Positions 30,054 to 40,149 of a stretch of 48,899 bases of DNA are shown here, in pieces. The stretch is from Gammaproteobacteria bacterium (lineage in GTDB: Bacteria > Pseudomonadota > Gammaproteobacteria > JAURND01): positions 1-48,899 of the forward strand of contig JAQSWO010000007.1 of the NCBI GenBank assembly GCA_029266595.1, given 5' to 3'. The notes under the pieces were generated by a model. The model was not told the DNA's origin. It saw only the letters and a list, made by a program, of their open reading frames with translations, and made no database searches. A program made the position numbers and the translations under genes. How positions within the stretch are numbered: position 1 is the stretch's first letter; each line of letters begins with the position of its first letter.

Positions 30054-31379
30054 TTATCTCCACAATATCCACTTCCATATAGGCATAACATGAATATGGT
30101 AGGTCTTATGGTCTTTTGTTATTTCTATTTCGATTTCTTCATCTAAAGTCAAAATAAGCCCGCTCTTTAAATCAAAAAAGATGAGGGCCTCTAACAAACC
30201 ATCAACTTCACGTTGTTTTGTGTCAGGATCATGCAAACTACAGGTTACCTGAATGGCTTGATATCCTGTATTGCATTTAACAATAAAATCGCACTCTTTG
30301 TTTTCACTAAAATAAAATATCTCTGTATGTTTTTGCCTCAGTGCTAAGAACACCGCATTTTCTAACAATCGGCCCTGATCTGATGTTGGCCTAAAGCCGA
30401 TTAGCTTCAGAAGTTTGGTATCGATAAAATAAAGTTTTTTGGGGGCAAGAATTTGTCGTTTAACAGAATCATCAAATTTAGGTATGACAAAAATCAAATA
30501 ACTTTCCTGCAAATAATCTAAATAAGCCTTCACTGTGCTGGCATGGCTCAAAGCCAGCATTTGACGGAGCTTTCCGTAGCTGAAAATTTTTGACACATTA
30601 CTGGCTGCGTAATAAATCAATGACTTTAGCTCATGTACTTTCGTAATCTTATGGCGTGTTACCACATCTCTATACAGAATACCTTCATACAGATCCTTCA
30701 AATATTGTTCATCACTAAGTTTTTGATAGCCTGGAATACCGCCATCTTCTATAAAACGATGAAAGTATTGTTGATAGATACCTTTTCCTACCGTGCTATC
30801 AGGATCAGGCAATGCAAGTTGATGAAAGGCGAGATACTCATTAAAAGAAAAAGGAAGTAATTCAAGTTGGCGATAACGACCGGTGAGTCTTGTGCCTAAT
30901 TCTTGGCTCAGCATCGCAGCATTTGATCCTGTGATCAGGATTTTTTTTTGGTGATCGTGTAAACGACGAATAAATCGTTCCCAGCCTTCAATATTCTGAA
31001 TTTCATCGAAATAAAAGCAGTCCTGTTCGCCATATTTTTCAATTAACACTTCATGTAGTGCAGCGAAATCCTCTACTGTAAATGTAGCAAGGCGTTCATC
31101 ATCAAAGTTGCAATAATAGTCCTGCTGAGGTTGTTCTTTTCTGATCGCCTGGAGAAGTGTTGATTTCCCTCCGCGTCTTATCCCTGTGATGATCAAAATC
31201 AAATCGCTAGAAAAATATTCCGATGAAAGCGCTTGCTTCTGTCGAGTAACTGCTCCATCGAGATAACGGATATCTCTTTGGTCTGTTAGGATTTCTCTTA
31301 ATATTTGTTTAGATATAGGCATCGTCATTCCACAGCTATCTATTGATAAAAGATATTGTATGCCATAAATATCTACCAC
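30054..31379 (-). CDS. AAA_14 / DUF4143-type ATPase
   Basis: ITGIRRGGKSTLLQAI, FYFDEIQNIEGWERFIRRLHD, TGSNAAMLSQELGTRLTGRY, C-terminal DUF4143-like nuclease-fold region. Confidence 0.85.
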   Translation of the reverse strand: MVDIYGIQYLLSIDSCGMTMPISKQILREILTDQRDIRYLDGAVTRQKQALSSEYFSSDLILIITGIRRGGKSTLLQAIRKEQPQQDYYCNFDDERLATFTVEDFAALHEVLIEKYGEQDCFYFDEIQNIEGWERFIRRLHDHQKKILITGSNAAMLSQELGTRLTGRYRQLELLPFSFNEYLAFHQLALPDPDSTVGKGIYQQYFHRFIEDGGIPGYQKLSDEQYLKDLYEGILYRDVVTRHKITKVHELKSLIYYAASNVSKIFSYGKLRQMLALSHASTVKAYLDYLQESYLIFVIPKFDDSVKRQILAPKKLYFIDTKLLKLIGFRPTSDQGRLLENAVFLALRQKHTEIFYFSENKECDFIVKCNTGYQAIQVTCSLHDPDTKQREVDGLLEALIFFDLKSGLILTLDEEIEIEITKDHKTYHIHVMPIWKWILWR

Positions 31380-31389
31380 TAACAGTGAT

Positions 31390-32097
31390 TTAAGAGGCAG
31401 ATCCTTTAACGGGAGTGGACGGATTATTATTTTCTATATCCCAATCAATCTCTTTTTTCCCCATTTCTCTCAATAATGCGTTGGTCTTAGAAAAATGCTT
31501 ACACCCTAGAAAACCGCGATGTGCTGATAGAGGAGAAGGATGAGGTGCTTTTAAAATATAATGTCTTTTAGCATCTATGATGCTGCCCTTACGTTGTGCA
31601 GGGGAACCCCAAAGTAGAAAGATCACGCCTTCTTTTTCTTTATTGATGACAGAGATAACATGGTCAGTAAATGTCTCCCAACCTTGATTGGCATGGGATT
31701 GAGGTTTTCCGGCCTCTACAGTAAGTACAGTGTTTAAGAGCAGAACACCCTGTTTTGCCCATTTTTCGAGATTGCCGTGTGAAGGCATAGGGACTCCGAG
31801 ATCGTTGTGAAGTTCTAGGAAAATATTTTTTAGCGAGGGAGGAGGAGTAATCCCAGGTCGGACAGAAAAACAAAGACCGTGTGCCTGTCCTTCGCCGTGA
31901 TAGGGGTCTTGCCCTAAGATAACGACCTTCAGATCTTCAAAGGGCGTGTACTTAAAAGCGTTGAAAATATCTGCAGAAGGGGGATAGATTTTCTTCCCTT
32001 TGGCTTGTTCTTCCTTAACAAAGGCAAGCACTTTCTGAAAATAGGGTTGCTTTTTCTCTTCGCCTATCACAGTCTGCCAGGTCTTGATGTCTTCCAT
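31390..32097 (-). CDS. ung: uracil-DNA glycosylase
   Basis: [55 protein letters not shown]. Confidence 0.95.
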   Translation of the reverse strand: MEDIKTWQTVIGEEKKQPYFQKVLAFVKEEQAKGKKIYPPSADIFNAFKYTPFEDLKVVILGQDPYHGEGQAHGLCFSVRPGITPPPSLKNIFLELHNDLGVPMPSHGNLEKWAKQGVLLLNTVLTVEAGKPQSHANQGWETFTDHVISVINKEKEGVIFLLWGSPAQRKGSIIDAKRHYILKAPHPSPLSAHRGFLGCKHFSKTNALLREMGKKEIDWDIENNNPSTPVKGSAS

Positions 32098-32177
32098 AGA
32101 AAGTCCCTTTATATTGATAATTGCGTCGCATCTTATTATTAATACGGGCTCCACTTCAATAAAGCGAAGGAGAAAGT

Positions 32178-33182
32178 ATGATTGTCTTAGGTATAGAAAC
32201 CTCTTGCGACGACACCGGTGTCGCATTATATGAAACGCAGCGTGGCTTGCTGGCACATGCGCTACATAGTCAGACACAAGTTCATGCCGAGTATGGCGGT
32301 GTCATCCCTGAACTTGCCTCTCGCGATCATCTGCGCAAAATGCTCCCATTGATTAAAACGGTGCTGGCAGGGACCCAGCTAAAGATCTCCGACATTGATG
32401 GCATTGCCTACACCAAAGGCCCGGGTTTGATGGGCGCGTTATTGGTGGGTAGTGCATTTGCCAAGACTTTTGGTCTGTTGTGGGAGGTGCCAGTGGTGGG
32501 TGTACATCACCTTGAGGGTCATTTACTTGCTCCCATGCTGGAAAAAAATCCTCCATCTTTTCCCTTCATCGCACTGTTAGTTTCTGGTGGACACACCATG
32601 CTGATTTCCGTGAAAGGGCTCGGACAATACAAAATATTGGGAGAGACGCTTGACGATGCTGCCGGCGAAGCATTCGATAAAGTTGGAAAATTATTGGGGC
32701 TACCTTATCCCGGAGGTGCTTTGCTATCGGAGATGGCTAAACGGGGGGAGTCCAAACGCTTTCATTTTCCTCGTCCTATGACTGATCGGCCTGGCTTGGA
32801 TTTTAGCTTCAGCGGGCTAAAAACTTTTGCACTTAATACATTTAAGATGACAGAACATGATGATCAAGGTAAGGCCGATATCGCACGTGCGTTTGAGGAT
32901 GCTGTGGTGGATACACTATTGATTAAATGCAAGAGAGCTATTATCCAAACAAAAATCAATCGTCTGGTGGTTGCTGGAGGTGTGGGTGCCAATCAACCCT
33001 TGCGTGAGGCTTTAAAGAACATGTCGGAGAAAATGGGGGTTGAGCTGTATTTTCCGCGATTAGAATTTTGCACAGACAATGGTGCGATGATTGCTTATGC
33101 AGGACATGAGCGATTGATGGCAGGGGAAAGGGAAGAGGGGCTTGATCTAGATCCCATAGCGCGTTGGGGGCTGGGGGCGTGA
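32178..33182 (+). CDS. tsaD: tRNA N6-adenosine threonylcarbamoyltransferase TsaD
   Basis: [51 protein letters not shown]. Confidence 0.95.
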   Translation: MIVLGIETSCDDTGVALYETQRGLLAHALHSQTQVHAEYGGVIPELASRDHLRKMLPLIKTVLAGTQLKISDIDGIAYTKGPGLMGALLVGSAFAKTFGLLWEVPVVGVHHLEGHLLAPMLEKNPPSFPFIALLVSGGHTMLISVKGLGQYKILGETLDDAAGEAFDKVGKLLGLPYPGGALLSEMAKRGESKRFHFPRPMTDRPGLDFSFSGLKTFALNTFKMTEHDDQGKADIARAFEDAVVDTLLIKCKRAIIQTKINRLVVAGGVGANQPLREALKNMSEKMGVELYFPRLEFCTDNGAMIAYAGHERLMAGEREEGLDLDPIARWGLGA

Positions 33183-33246
33183 GCTGATCTATCCCCACGA
33201 ATGTAATAAATCAGCTCTTATGACGTTACATTACAGCGTGTTTTTA

Positions 33247-33354
33247 TGAGAATATGCCCAGATTGAAGGCAAACACGCCTTTAATACATCCCTGTAGGCT
33301 CTGCGATCACATCCATGTGATCGAAGGTTTGCCTTCAATCTAAGCATAGCCTCA
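33247..33354. repeat. Nested palindromic element 1
   Basis: Perfect 15-bp outer arms AGATTGAAGGCAAAC (33260-33274) / GTTTGCCTTCAATCT (33327-33341), with imperfect extension to TGAG/CTCA; inner hairpin CGATCACA-TCCA-TGTGATCG (33304-33323). Confidence 0.85.
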
Positions 33355-33426
33355 ACAGGATTCGTAGTATTTTCAATGGGTTGAGGAAATACTGCTTCGG
33401 GGTGATCTATTGCGATTCGTGAAGTT

Positions 33427-33531
33427 AGATCATCAGGCTATATCAACGCAAATACGCAGCGAGTACGTCCATGTATGCTCGTAGAAAACATTCTTGTTTT
33501 CTACGATTTGCTTCTGATAGCCTGATGATCT
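33427..33531. repeat. Nested palindromic element 2
   Basis: Perfect 15-bp outer arms AGATCATCAGGCTAT (33427-33441) / ATAGCCTGATGATCT (33517-33531); inner hairpin CGTAGAAAAC-ATTCTT-GTTTTCTACG (33480-33505). Confidence 0.85.
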
Positions 33532-33654
33532 TTGTTTCACTCCAAGTTTTTGAGGAGTTGTCTTTTTCTCTTAAGTTGACACCATTTGATCTATTACGTT
33601 CAGTCCAGAGTATAGAAACAGTCAATTTTTAGTTTGACATGTGGCTAATCAACA

Positions 33655-34164
33655 TTATTGCTTCACAGCCACCACCTCAATCTCCACAAACCAAGCTGGA
33701 TTTACCAGACCGGCAACTTGAAACGTTGAGCGAACAGGGAAGCGAGGCTTGCCTGGAGCACCAAAAAATTGACGGTAGCCTTCCATAAAGCCATCGAAAT
33801 CCATTCTGTTTCCTTTAGCTGGGTCTGCCACTAGAAAGACTTGCATCTTGATGACATCACCCATACAAAGTCCGTGCTTCTCTAAGATTTTTTCGATGGA
33901 CTTCAATACAGCAATCGTTTGTCCCTTAGTATCACCTCCATAAGCTAATGGACTATCTTTGGGTTTAGAAGCATCTTGCACAGTCGGAACCTGTCCAGAT
34001 AAATATACGATAGGTAACCCTGCTGGAACCTCTACAGCTTCCAAGATAGGGAAGTCAGAGTTTGGGATGCGATGCCGAATGACTTTATCCGCAGTGCTAG
34101 CAAATACGGATGATGAAAACAGCATAATTAAAAGTAGAAGGAATTGAATAAGTCGCTTTTGCAT
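33655..34164 (-). CDS. RidA/YjgF family protein with N-terminal signal peptide
   Basis: MQKRLIQFLLLLIMLFSSSVFAST signal; VYLSGQVPTV, KHGLCMGDVIKMQVFL, PVRSTFQVAGLVNPAWFVEIEVVA. Confidence 0.8.
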   Translation of the reverse strand: MQKRLIQFLLLLIMLFSSSVFASTADKVIRHRIPNSDFPILEAVEVPAGLPIVYLSGQVPTVQDASKPKDSPLAYGGDTKGQTIAVLKSIEKILEKHGLCMGDVIKMQVFLVADPAKGNRMDFDGFMEGYRQFFGAPGKPRFPVRSTFQVAGLVNPAWFVEIEVVAVKQ

Positions 34165-34285
34165 GGTGTTTCCTTGTGGGTATGGGAGGAAAAGAAATCA
34201 TTATCTTCGCAATTTCTTAAAAAAGCGAGGTCCCATAAGAGGAGTCTGTATTGAAGCAAAAAGTGCGCACAAAGACAGGCCTTGC

Positions 34286-36625
34286 CTAAGGCTCTATTGA
34301 CAATTCAATCCGCTGAAGACCTATGCCTAGCACTCGATGATCAGGCGATCCTGCTAGCGCTTGTGGAGAGGTGGCATTAGGGACAGAAATATTAATCTCT
34401 TGGCTTTTCTTTGCACTGTCTAGGGGAATAGAGATTTGATTATTGCTCTCTGCAGTAGATTTGAACTCCTCACTCCAGTGTTCATTCATTAGATCAGTAT
34501 TAAAATTAACAACGACTGGCCTATCTTGGTTGGCACCGAAGACAATAAATTTTAGTACGGCAGTACATTGGCGTGACATACAATCTTTTGGAATCGGTAA
34601 TGTGAGTCTAGCTTTGGCTTGAGACCATACATGATTTGCTTCGATTGTATGCCATCCTTCACCAAATATAAATGCGCTACCTTCTAACTTAGAACCAACA
34701 ATAATAGGATAGTGGACTTTAGAGATTAAAGTAGCCATCAGCGCTTTTCTTTTTTCATGTCCCATATAGTTAGATCGTAAGCGGATACTGGCAAATAAAT
34801 TCGAGTCTTTTACCTCAAGATAAGGTAAGGATGCCAGGTGCTTAATAATAGGTGAAAGCTCAATCTTGCGTTGCGATGGGCAGACAAAGCCTGGCAGACG
34901 GCGTAATTCTTCAATTTGCTCTTCGGTGATTTTGGTAATAGTAGTCTCATCAGCACATGGCCAAGCGCTAAGAGACCATAGCGTGTGGAAATATGGGATT
35001 GAAATGACATCAGCAGAACCATTGATAAGCATTTTGGCTAAACTAGACGCTTTTTCCAATTTTAGCTCTTCTCCTAGCAGTAGCATCTCCGGTGGCCACT
35101 TCATCTGTGCTTCATATAGATTTTTGTCACCACCAATATTGAAGGTCTGAAAACCTGCTTTGGGCGCTAAATAATTTACAATAAAGTCATTCCCCCATGG
35201 AAGAAATGCAACTACCTCGCCTTTCTTTATTTGTTGCCGAAGTTCAGTAATGAGGCTGTTATCGATCTGATGAAACATCATGCGTGCGTCAAGTGCTTTT
35301 TGCCATTTTTTGGGTAAACTAGGCAAATTGAGTGTAATTAATGCAATTAAGATCACAGCAGATATTATCCGGTCTTTTCCTTCAGTGCGTGTCACCCAGA
35401 TCATTACCAGCATCCAAAAAGCGAAAACCCCAAGTGCTAACCAGCGATAGGATGCACGCATAATGTTGAAGCCAGGTAGGTTCTCAGAAATCCAGGCATT
35501 ACCTGTCGGCATAATGGCGAGGTCAGCAGGCATCATAACGCTTTGTTCGCGAGGATGGCTAAGTTGTAGGGATTCTGGTTTTGTTGAATCGATTTTTAAT
35601 GAAGGGCCCAATGCCATGTAAAACCCAAAGGTAGCAACTAATAAAGCGCCAGTGGCCAGTTTGACGTTTTTCTTGACTCTCCACCAAGCAATTAGTCCAG
35701 CCAAAATGATAGGCAATGAAAATGTAGTGGCCCAAACAGAGGCATCACCAAAATAGGTTACATTGCTACGTTTCAAGCTTAACCCAAGCAAATCTGGTAG
35801 CCAGTGCACACCTTGAGTTGGGAACATCGCAAAAGACAAATCAAGCCCCCATCCTCTAAAAAAATCAATGGGGGCTGTATTGAAATTTGATTTCCCTATA
35901 TATGCACTAAAGAGAACATAGGCGAGTGCAAAGCTGGCTATATGAACTGGAAGAGCGATTGTTAAAAGACTTTTTCGCGCCTCAGGACGAGATATAAAAG
36001 CATAGGCAAGAAATATGCTTGCACCTGTTGCAAACATCATAAATGAATACCCATCCATAAATACTGCAACGATAGTTGTTAAAGAATAAAACAACACTGC
36101 CGGCAAAGTAATTTTATTTTTCCCCGTCTTGTCCCAAAATATATTGACAGAGGCCAAAAAATAGAAGGGTAACAACCCAATACCCAGTGAGAGCATGCTG
36201 TACCCGGCATGCTGCCATATGATAGGCATACTCATCCATACCACCGCACCAATCAGAGCAATTGGGCGTGTCGCATCAAAATGACGACATATCTTGTAAG
36301 CGCCATAGAAAGCTACAAGCAACCAAAATGCAAATACTGTGGTATAGGCATCAGAAGCATGTAAGCCGAAGCGAATCAGTAAACTGATTGGCCAAGCCCC
36401 AGCTAATCCAAAAGCAATGGCTGCAGGTTTGGGTATTCCAAAATCATGAGCGTAGATGTTGTACCAAGGCCCGTTTGCAAACGACTCTGAAAAGCCTGTT
36501 GTCCATATTGCCTGCCCCAGCGTGGGTATTGCGAGAAATGGTATTGCACCATGCAAAAAAAGCACGAAACCGGCGGCTACTATTAATAATGCGCTGTCTC
36601 GTAACCAATGTTGATGTTTATTCAT
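34286..36625 (-). CDS. large multi-TM protein, GT-C-like membrane glycosyltransferase or related
   Basis: Many TM helices followed by a soluble C-terminal domain; adjacency to flippase-like and GT2 genes. Confidence 0.5.
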   Translation of the reverse strand: MNKHQHWLRDSALLIVAAGFVLFLHGAIPFLAIPTLGQAIWTTGFSESFANGPWYNIYAHDFGIPKPAAIAFGLAGAWPISLLIRFGLHASDAYTTVFAFWLLVAFYGAYKICRHFDATRPIALIGAVVWMSMPIIWQHAGYSMLSLGIGLLPFYFLASVNIFWDKTGKNKITLPAVLFYSLTTIVAVFMDGYSFMMFATGASIFLAYAFISRPEARKSLLTIALPVHIASFALAYVLFSAYIGKSNFNTAPIDFFRGWGLDLSFAMFPTQGVHWLPDLLGLSLKRSNVTYFGDASVWATTFSLPIILAGLIAWWRVKKNVKLATGALLVATFGFYMALGPSLKIDSTKPESLQLSHPREQSVMMPADLAIMPTGNAWISENLPGFNIMRASYRWLALGVFAFWMLVMIWVTRTEGKDRIISAVILIALITLNLPSLPKKWQKALDARMMFHQIDNSLITELRQQIKKGEVVAFLPWGNDFIVNYLAPKAGFQTFNIGGDKNLYEAQMKWPPEMLLLGEELKLEKASSLAKMLINGSADVISIPYFHTLWSLSAWPCADETTITKITEEQIEELRRLPGFVCPSQRKIELSPIIKHLASLPYLEVKDSNLFASIRLRSNYMGHEKRKALMATLISKVHYPIIVGSKLEGSAFIFGEGWHTIEANHVWSQAKARLTLPIPKDCMSRQCTAVLKFIVFGANQDRPVVVNFNTDLMNEHWSEEFKSTAESNNQISIPLDSAKKSQEINISVPNATSPQALAGSPDHRVLGIGLQRIELSIEP

Positions 36626-37566
36626 AATTTTTCCACAAAAACTTTTTTAGCTGGAAGGAAAAAAGCAGCACTAAAAAATAACACATCTCCCATCACCGTC
36701 ACCATCCGTCCCAGCAGCACAGTAACAATCAGGTCAGATTCTACAACGAAATTCTTTAGCAGAAAGAGCAATACTAACTCGCGCACGCCAACACCGGCAG
36801 GAGCACCTGGGGTAACTAATCCAACAAGCCAAGCGACCACATAAGCACCACCTATGAACAGCCAAGTTTGTGGGTGGTATTCTGTACTTGGAACAACGAC
36901 GCCCAACAGGGCAGTAAACACACCGGCCGAGATCGCAAGGAAAATCATTTGTAATTTAAAGCATAATGAGGCTTGCAAACCAATAACACGACGTAACAGA
37001 TAAGCAAGTGCCCAAACACTACCCAATAATAAAGCACTACTTGCTATTAATGGTAATTTGGGTAACAACAGCGGCAAAACCAGCCATCCGTATAACATTC
37101 CCGTGGTGGCAAGTAAGCTAAGTTCCCAGAAGGTAGACTTTGCTAACGCAGTGCCTGAAAGGCCTGCTGACATCCCAATGGCCTGCCTTCCAGCAATATG
37201 AAAAATATTGCCAGGCACATATTTTGCTAGTTGAGATACCCCATAAACTCTGATAGCCCACATGCGTGTGACATGTGGGCCAAACTGCGCCAATAACTGA
37301 CGCCAAGCTAATGCTAGCAGTATGTTCGCCGAACCATAGAATACGGCAAGGCTACCAATGGCAGCCCAAGTCACTGGACTGATATGCGAAAGGTCTTGGC
37401 TCCCCCAGTATTCATTCAATCGTATCGCCACAAAAACAATACCAATGAGTGCTAATCCGCTCCCTATCCAATGAAGAGCTTGTCGAAAGGTTAGAGGTGA
37501 AGACTTTAGTCTGCACTTTTTATGGGAGTTTCCAGCAACAATATTGCCTTCTTTTTTTATGTCCAC
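36622..37566 (-). CDS. lysylphosphatidylglycerol synthase TM-region / flippase-like family membrane protein
   Basis: YVPGNIFHIAGRQAI, TPGAPAGVGVRELVLLFLL; about 8 TM; 4-nt overlap with upstream/downstream gene boundaries. Confidence 0.7.
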   Translation of the reverse strand: MDIKKEGNIVAGNSHKKCRLKSSPLTFRQALHWIGSGLALIGIVFVAIRLNEYWGSQDLSHISPVTWAAIGSLAVFYGSANILLALAWRQLLAQFGPHVTRMWAIRVYGVSQLAKYVPGNIFHIAGRQAIGMSAGLSGTALAKSTFWELSLLATTGMLYGWLVLPLLLPKLPLIASSALLLGSVWALAYLLRRVIGLQASLCFKLQMIFLAISAGVFTALLGVVVPSTEYHPQTWLFIGGAYVVAWLVGLVTPGAPAGVGVRELVLLFLLKNFVVESDLIVTVLLGRMVTVMGDVLFFSAAFFLPAKKVFVEKL

Positions 37567-37578
37567 TAGATTGTCCCA

Positions 37579-38396
37579 TCAGCCGTTTTTCAATAACTTT
37601 GCTGCCTTAAAGCGTATATCTTCCAGCAACTTGCGATTGGCAGATAATAAATCTGCAACAAATGCAGTTAAGAGTGCCTGGAACCCCATGCACATGAGCA
37701 CTGAAGCAAGTATGAGCGATTGGATATGACCTTCACCATCACCAGTGAGATATTTCCAGATAAATCGCACGCCAATCAAAAAACCTATGCTAAATAACAC
37801 AACACCGATAGTTCCAAAAAATCGAAAGGGTCTATAGATGATAAAGATTCGAACAATAGTAGCAATGCTGCGCTTAATGTAGGAAGGAATACTTTTTACT
37901 AAGCGTGAAGGGCGTAGATCCTCATTTACTCGAATAGGAACAGAAGTGATAGTGATATTTTTTTGCCCAGCCTGGATGATGGTTTCAAGTGTATACGTGT
38001 AGTTGTTAAAAACCATCAATCGTTGGGCAGCCACTCGGCTCATTGCGCGAAAACCGCTAGTGGCATCAGGAATATCTGTTTTGCTGGCGATTCTTACTAC
38101 CCAGCTGCCTAGTTTTTGAAGTAGCTTTTTGATAGAACGATGACATCTGCTCCAAGAGACAAGCAGGCGTCTAGCCCCGTCATAAATGCGCTGGCTAATC
38201 CCTTATTGCCAGTATGCCTCACTACATGGTTTACGCCATTCGCCTTTGCCACTTCTACGGTACTGTCTTGGCTTCCATCATCAATCACTAGCCATTCGAC
38301 TGTATCGAACCCAGGTACTGCATGGGGCAAAGCGGCAAGGGTTATAGGGAGTGTTTTTGCCTCGTTGAAACAGGGTATCTGTATGATTAACTTCAT
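37579..38396 (-). pseudogene. DPM1-like family 2 glycosyltransferase, disrupted by an out-of-frame internal deletion
   Basis: N-part [21 protein letters not shown]...[17 protein letters not shown]...GADVIV; C-part (other frame) [38 protein letters not shown]...; catalytic DxD segment absent. Confidence 0.8.
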
Positions 38397-38894
38397 TACT
38401 CTATGTGCCTTATTGAGGTTCTTAAAATCTATTGCTTGGTCGACAGAATTATGCCAACGCTTCTCTCTGATTATTTGCCGTATGCTAAGCTTTTTCTATT
38501 TCATAGACTATCTCTATGATGGATCATCTGTTAATGAAAAAAACCATCAGGGATGGAGCCAGTGTCCAGGTTGCATTTGAATAAGCCATGAACAGCAGTT
38601 CTCAGCCCCTTTAATAATGCTGAGTAGTCGTCTATGATATTTGTCGCTATATTCCCCCTTCCCACCAAATAATTAAATTTCCCTCTAAATTCCCCAAAAT
38701 CAGATTTTTCGAAAACGATCGATATATCCAAGTATGTACTTCATGTGTTGCGCAAAATATGTATTGATTTTATGATGGCGCGTTGCTGTCTTTTTAAGAA
38801 TTCAAACAATGGATAGAACATAGGTCTCAAACCAACTGACGGATTTTTTCGCTTTTGGGGACGAAAACTTTCTTATACACATGGAGTCAAATTT

Positions 38895-40127
38895 ATGGCG
38901 GAAGAAATAAAAGGATCAAGATTGACAGCAATGGCCCAGGGGCAAAGTTCAGCAACGTTTGCCGCAGGCCATCCGCCAAAGAGAGCGGAGCGACCAAAGC
39001 GGGTAAAAACGCTTTTAGAAGAGCTTCAATCCTATCAGCCAGGGGCTGAATATTTTTTGCGTAGGCAGAATGTCGGTAGGTTGCTTGGAAAACAAATAAG
39101 TTTTCTTAAACAGCAGGTTGCTAAGGCAAGCGGGCGTCTACATGATAATTTGCCACCTGAATTTAATAATACTACAACCGATTTATTCTTCTTTTGGCTT
39201 TATCGCTTGTGCCCCGAAGAGGCTATTTCTGCGTTCTATCGAATTTTGCTTTCCGATGATGTTGCGGTAGCCAAAGCTGGGAAGGATGTCGCAAATATTC
39301 CTGATCCTAGAGAAGTAAAGGTATTCGTTGAGCGATTTTTTAAGACGCATTTTAAAGATAAATTATCCGTTAGTGTTATCAGCAAGCAAATAGAATGTAT
39401 ATATCAAGAAGCTCGCGCATCCGTTGCTTGGAAAAAACTAAGTGCTGAAGCGCGAGGACAAGATTTACATCAAAAGATCTGCGCATTTTTTGATTTATTC
39501 CAACTCCCTTCAGCAGATGGTCTTTTTGTGCCCCTTCGTGAGCAAATACGTGTCCGTAAAATTAAAGAATTAGGCGCACAAATAAAGGGGTTTACACAAT
39601 CGAAAGAAGAGCTGGCGCAAGAAAAAAAAGCATTGGCTAAAGAAATTTTTCAGTTGTTACAACCTGTAGAATTCAAAGAAACAAGGAAATCAAATTTACT
39701 AGAGAGGCTAGAATTAGCACAGAGTCAAGAAGATGAAGAGTCGTGGTGGAGATATATGCGTGGGCCCAATGAGTATGCGAGGCAGATGGGAGAGATGACT
39801 CGTATTGTATGTTCGCATGCGGTGGACCAATGGAGGCTAGAGCAGTCGAAGCAATTGGAAGAATTAAAGCAGCCAGAAGAACCAAAACAGTCGGCACAAC
39901 ATGGGCAGCCGAATCAAGAAGCACAGCTAGTGCAATCAGAATGGCAGGAATTGGAGCCCGTAACAGACTTATCGAAAAAACTGGCAGCAACAACATGGTC
40001 TCCTGGTTTCGGTTATAGTCGTAGTCCTAGTGCTCCTAAGTGTGAGGTTGGTGGTTCTCCTAAAATTCAGCCTGTTACTTCACCACCATCATCACCATTG
40101 CTATCGCTTTCTCGAAGTTTAGGATAA
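38895..40127 (+). CDS. hypothetical coiled-coil-rich, effector-like protein
   Basis: Long intact ORF rich in Lys/Glu; Pro/Ser-rich C-terminus with GFGYSRSP. Confidence 0.65.
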   Translation: MAEEIKGSRLTAMAQGQSSATFAAGHPPKRAERPKRVKTLLEELQSYQPGAEYFLRRQNVGRLLGKQISFLKQQVAKASGRLHDNLPPEFNNTTTDLFFFWLYRLCPEEAISAFYRILLSDDVAVAKAGKDVANIPDPREVKVFVERFFKTHFKDKLSVSVISKQIECIYQEARASVAWKKLSAEARGQDLHQKICAFFDLFQLPSADGLFVPLREQIRVRKIKELGAQIKGFTQSKEELAQEKKALAKEIFQLLQPVEFKETRKSNLLERLELAQSQEDEESWWRYMRGPNEYARQMGEMTRIVCSHAVDQWRLEQSKQLEELKQPEEPKQSAQHGQPNQEAQLVQSEWQELEPVTDLSKKLAATTWSPGFGYSRSPSAPKCEVGGSPKIQPVTSPPSSPLLSLSRSLG

Positions 40128-40149
40128 TCATCTTAAAGGAGGAGAGCTG

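Noticed and set aside
30054-31379. DUF4143 ATPase as part of a defence island
   Set aside because: This family is widespread as solitary genes and no defence partners are adjacent
33427-33531. CRISPR array or phage attachment site at the palindromes
   Set aside because: Only two units with different arm sequences, no regular spacers, no cas genes, no tRNA or integrase nearby
38140-38731. ORFs 38140..38580 and 38531..38731
   Set aside because: First is antisense to the disrupted glycosyltransferase; second has no recognisable domain or supporting signal
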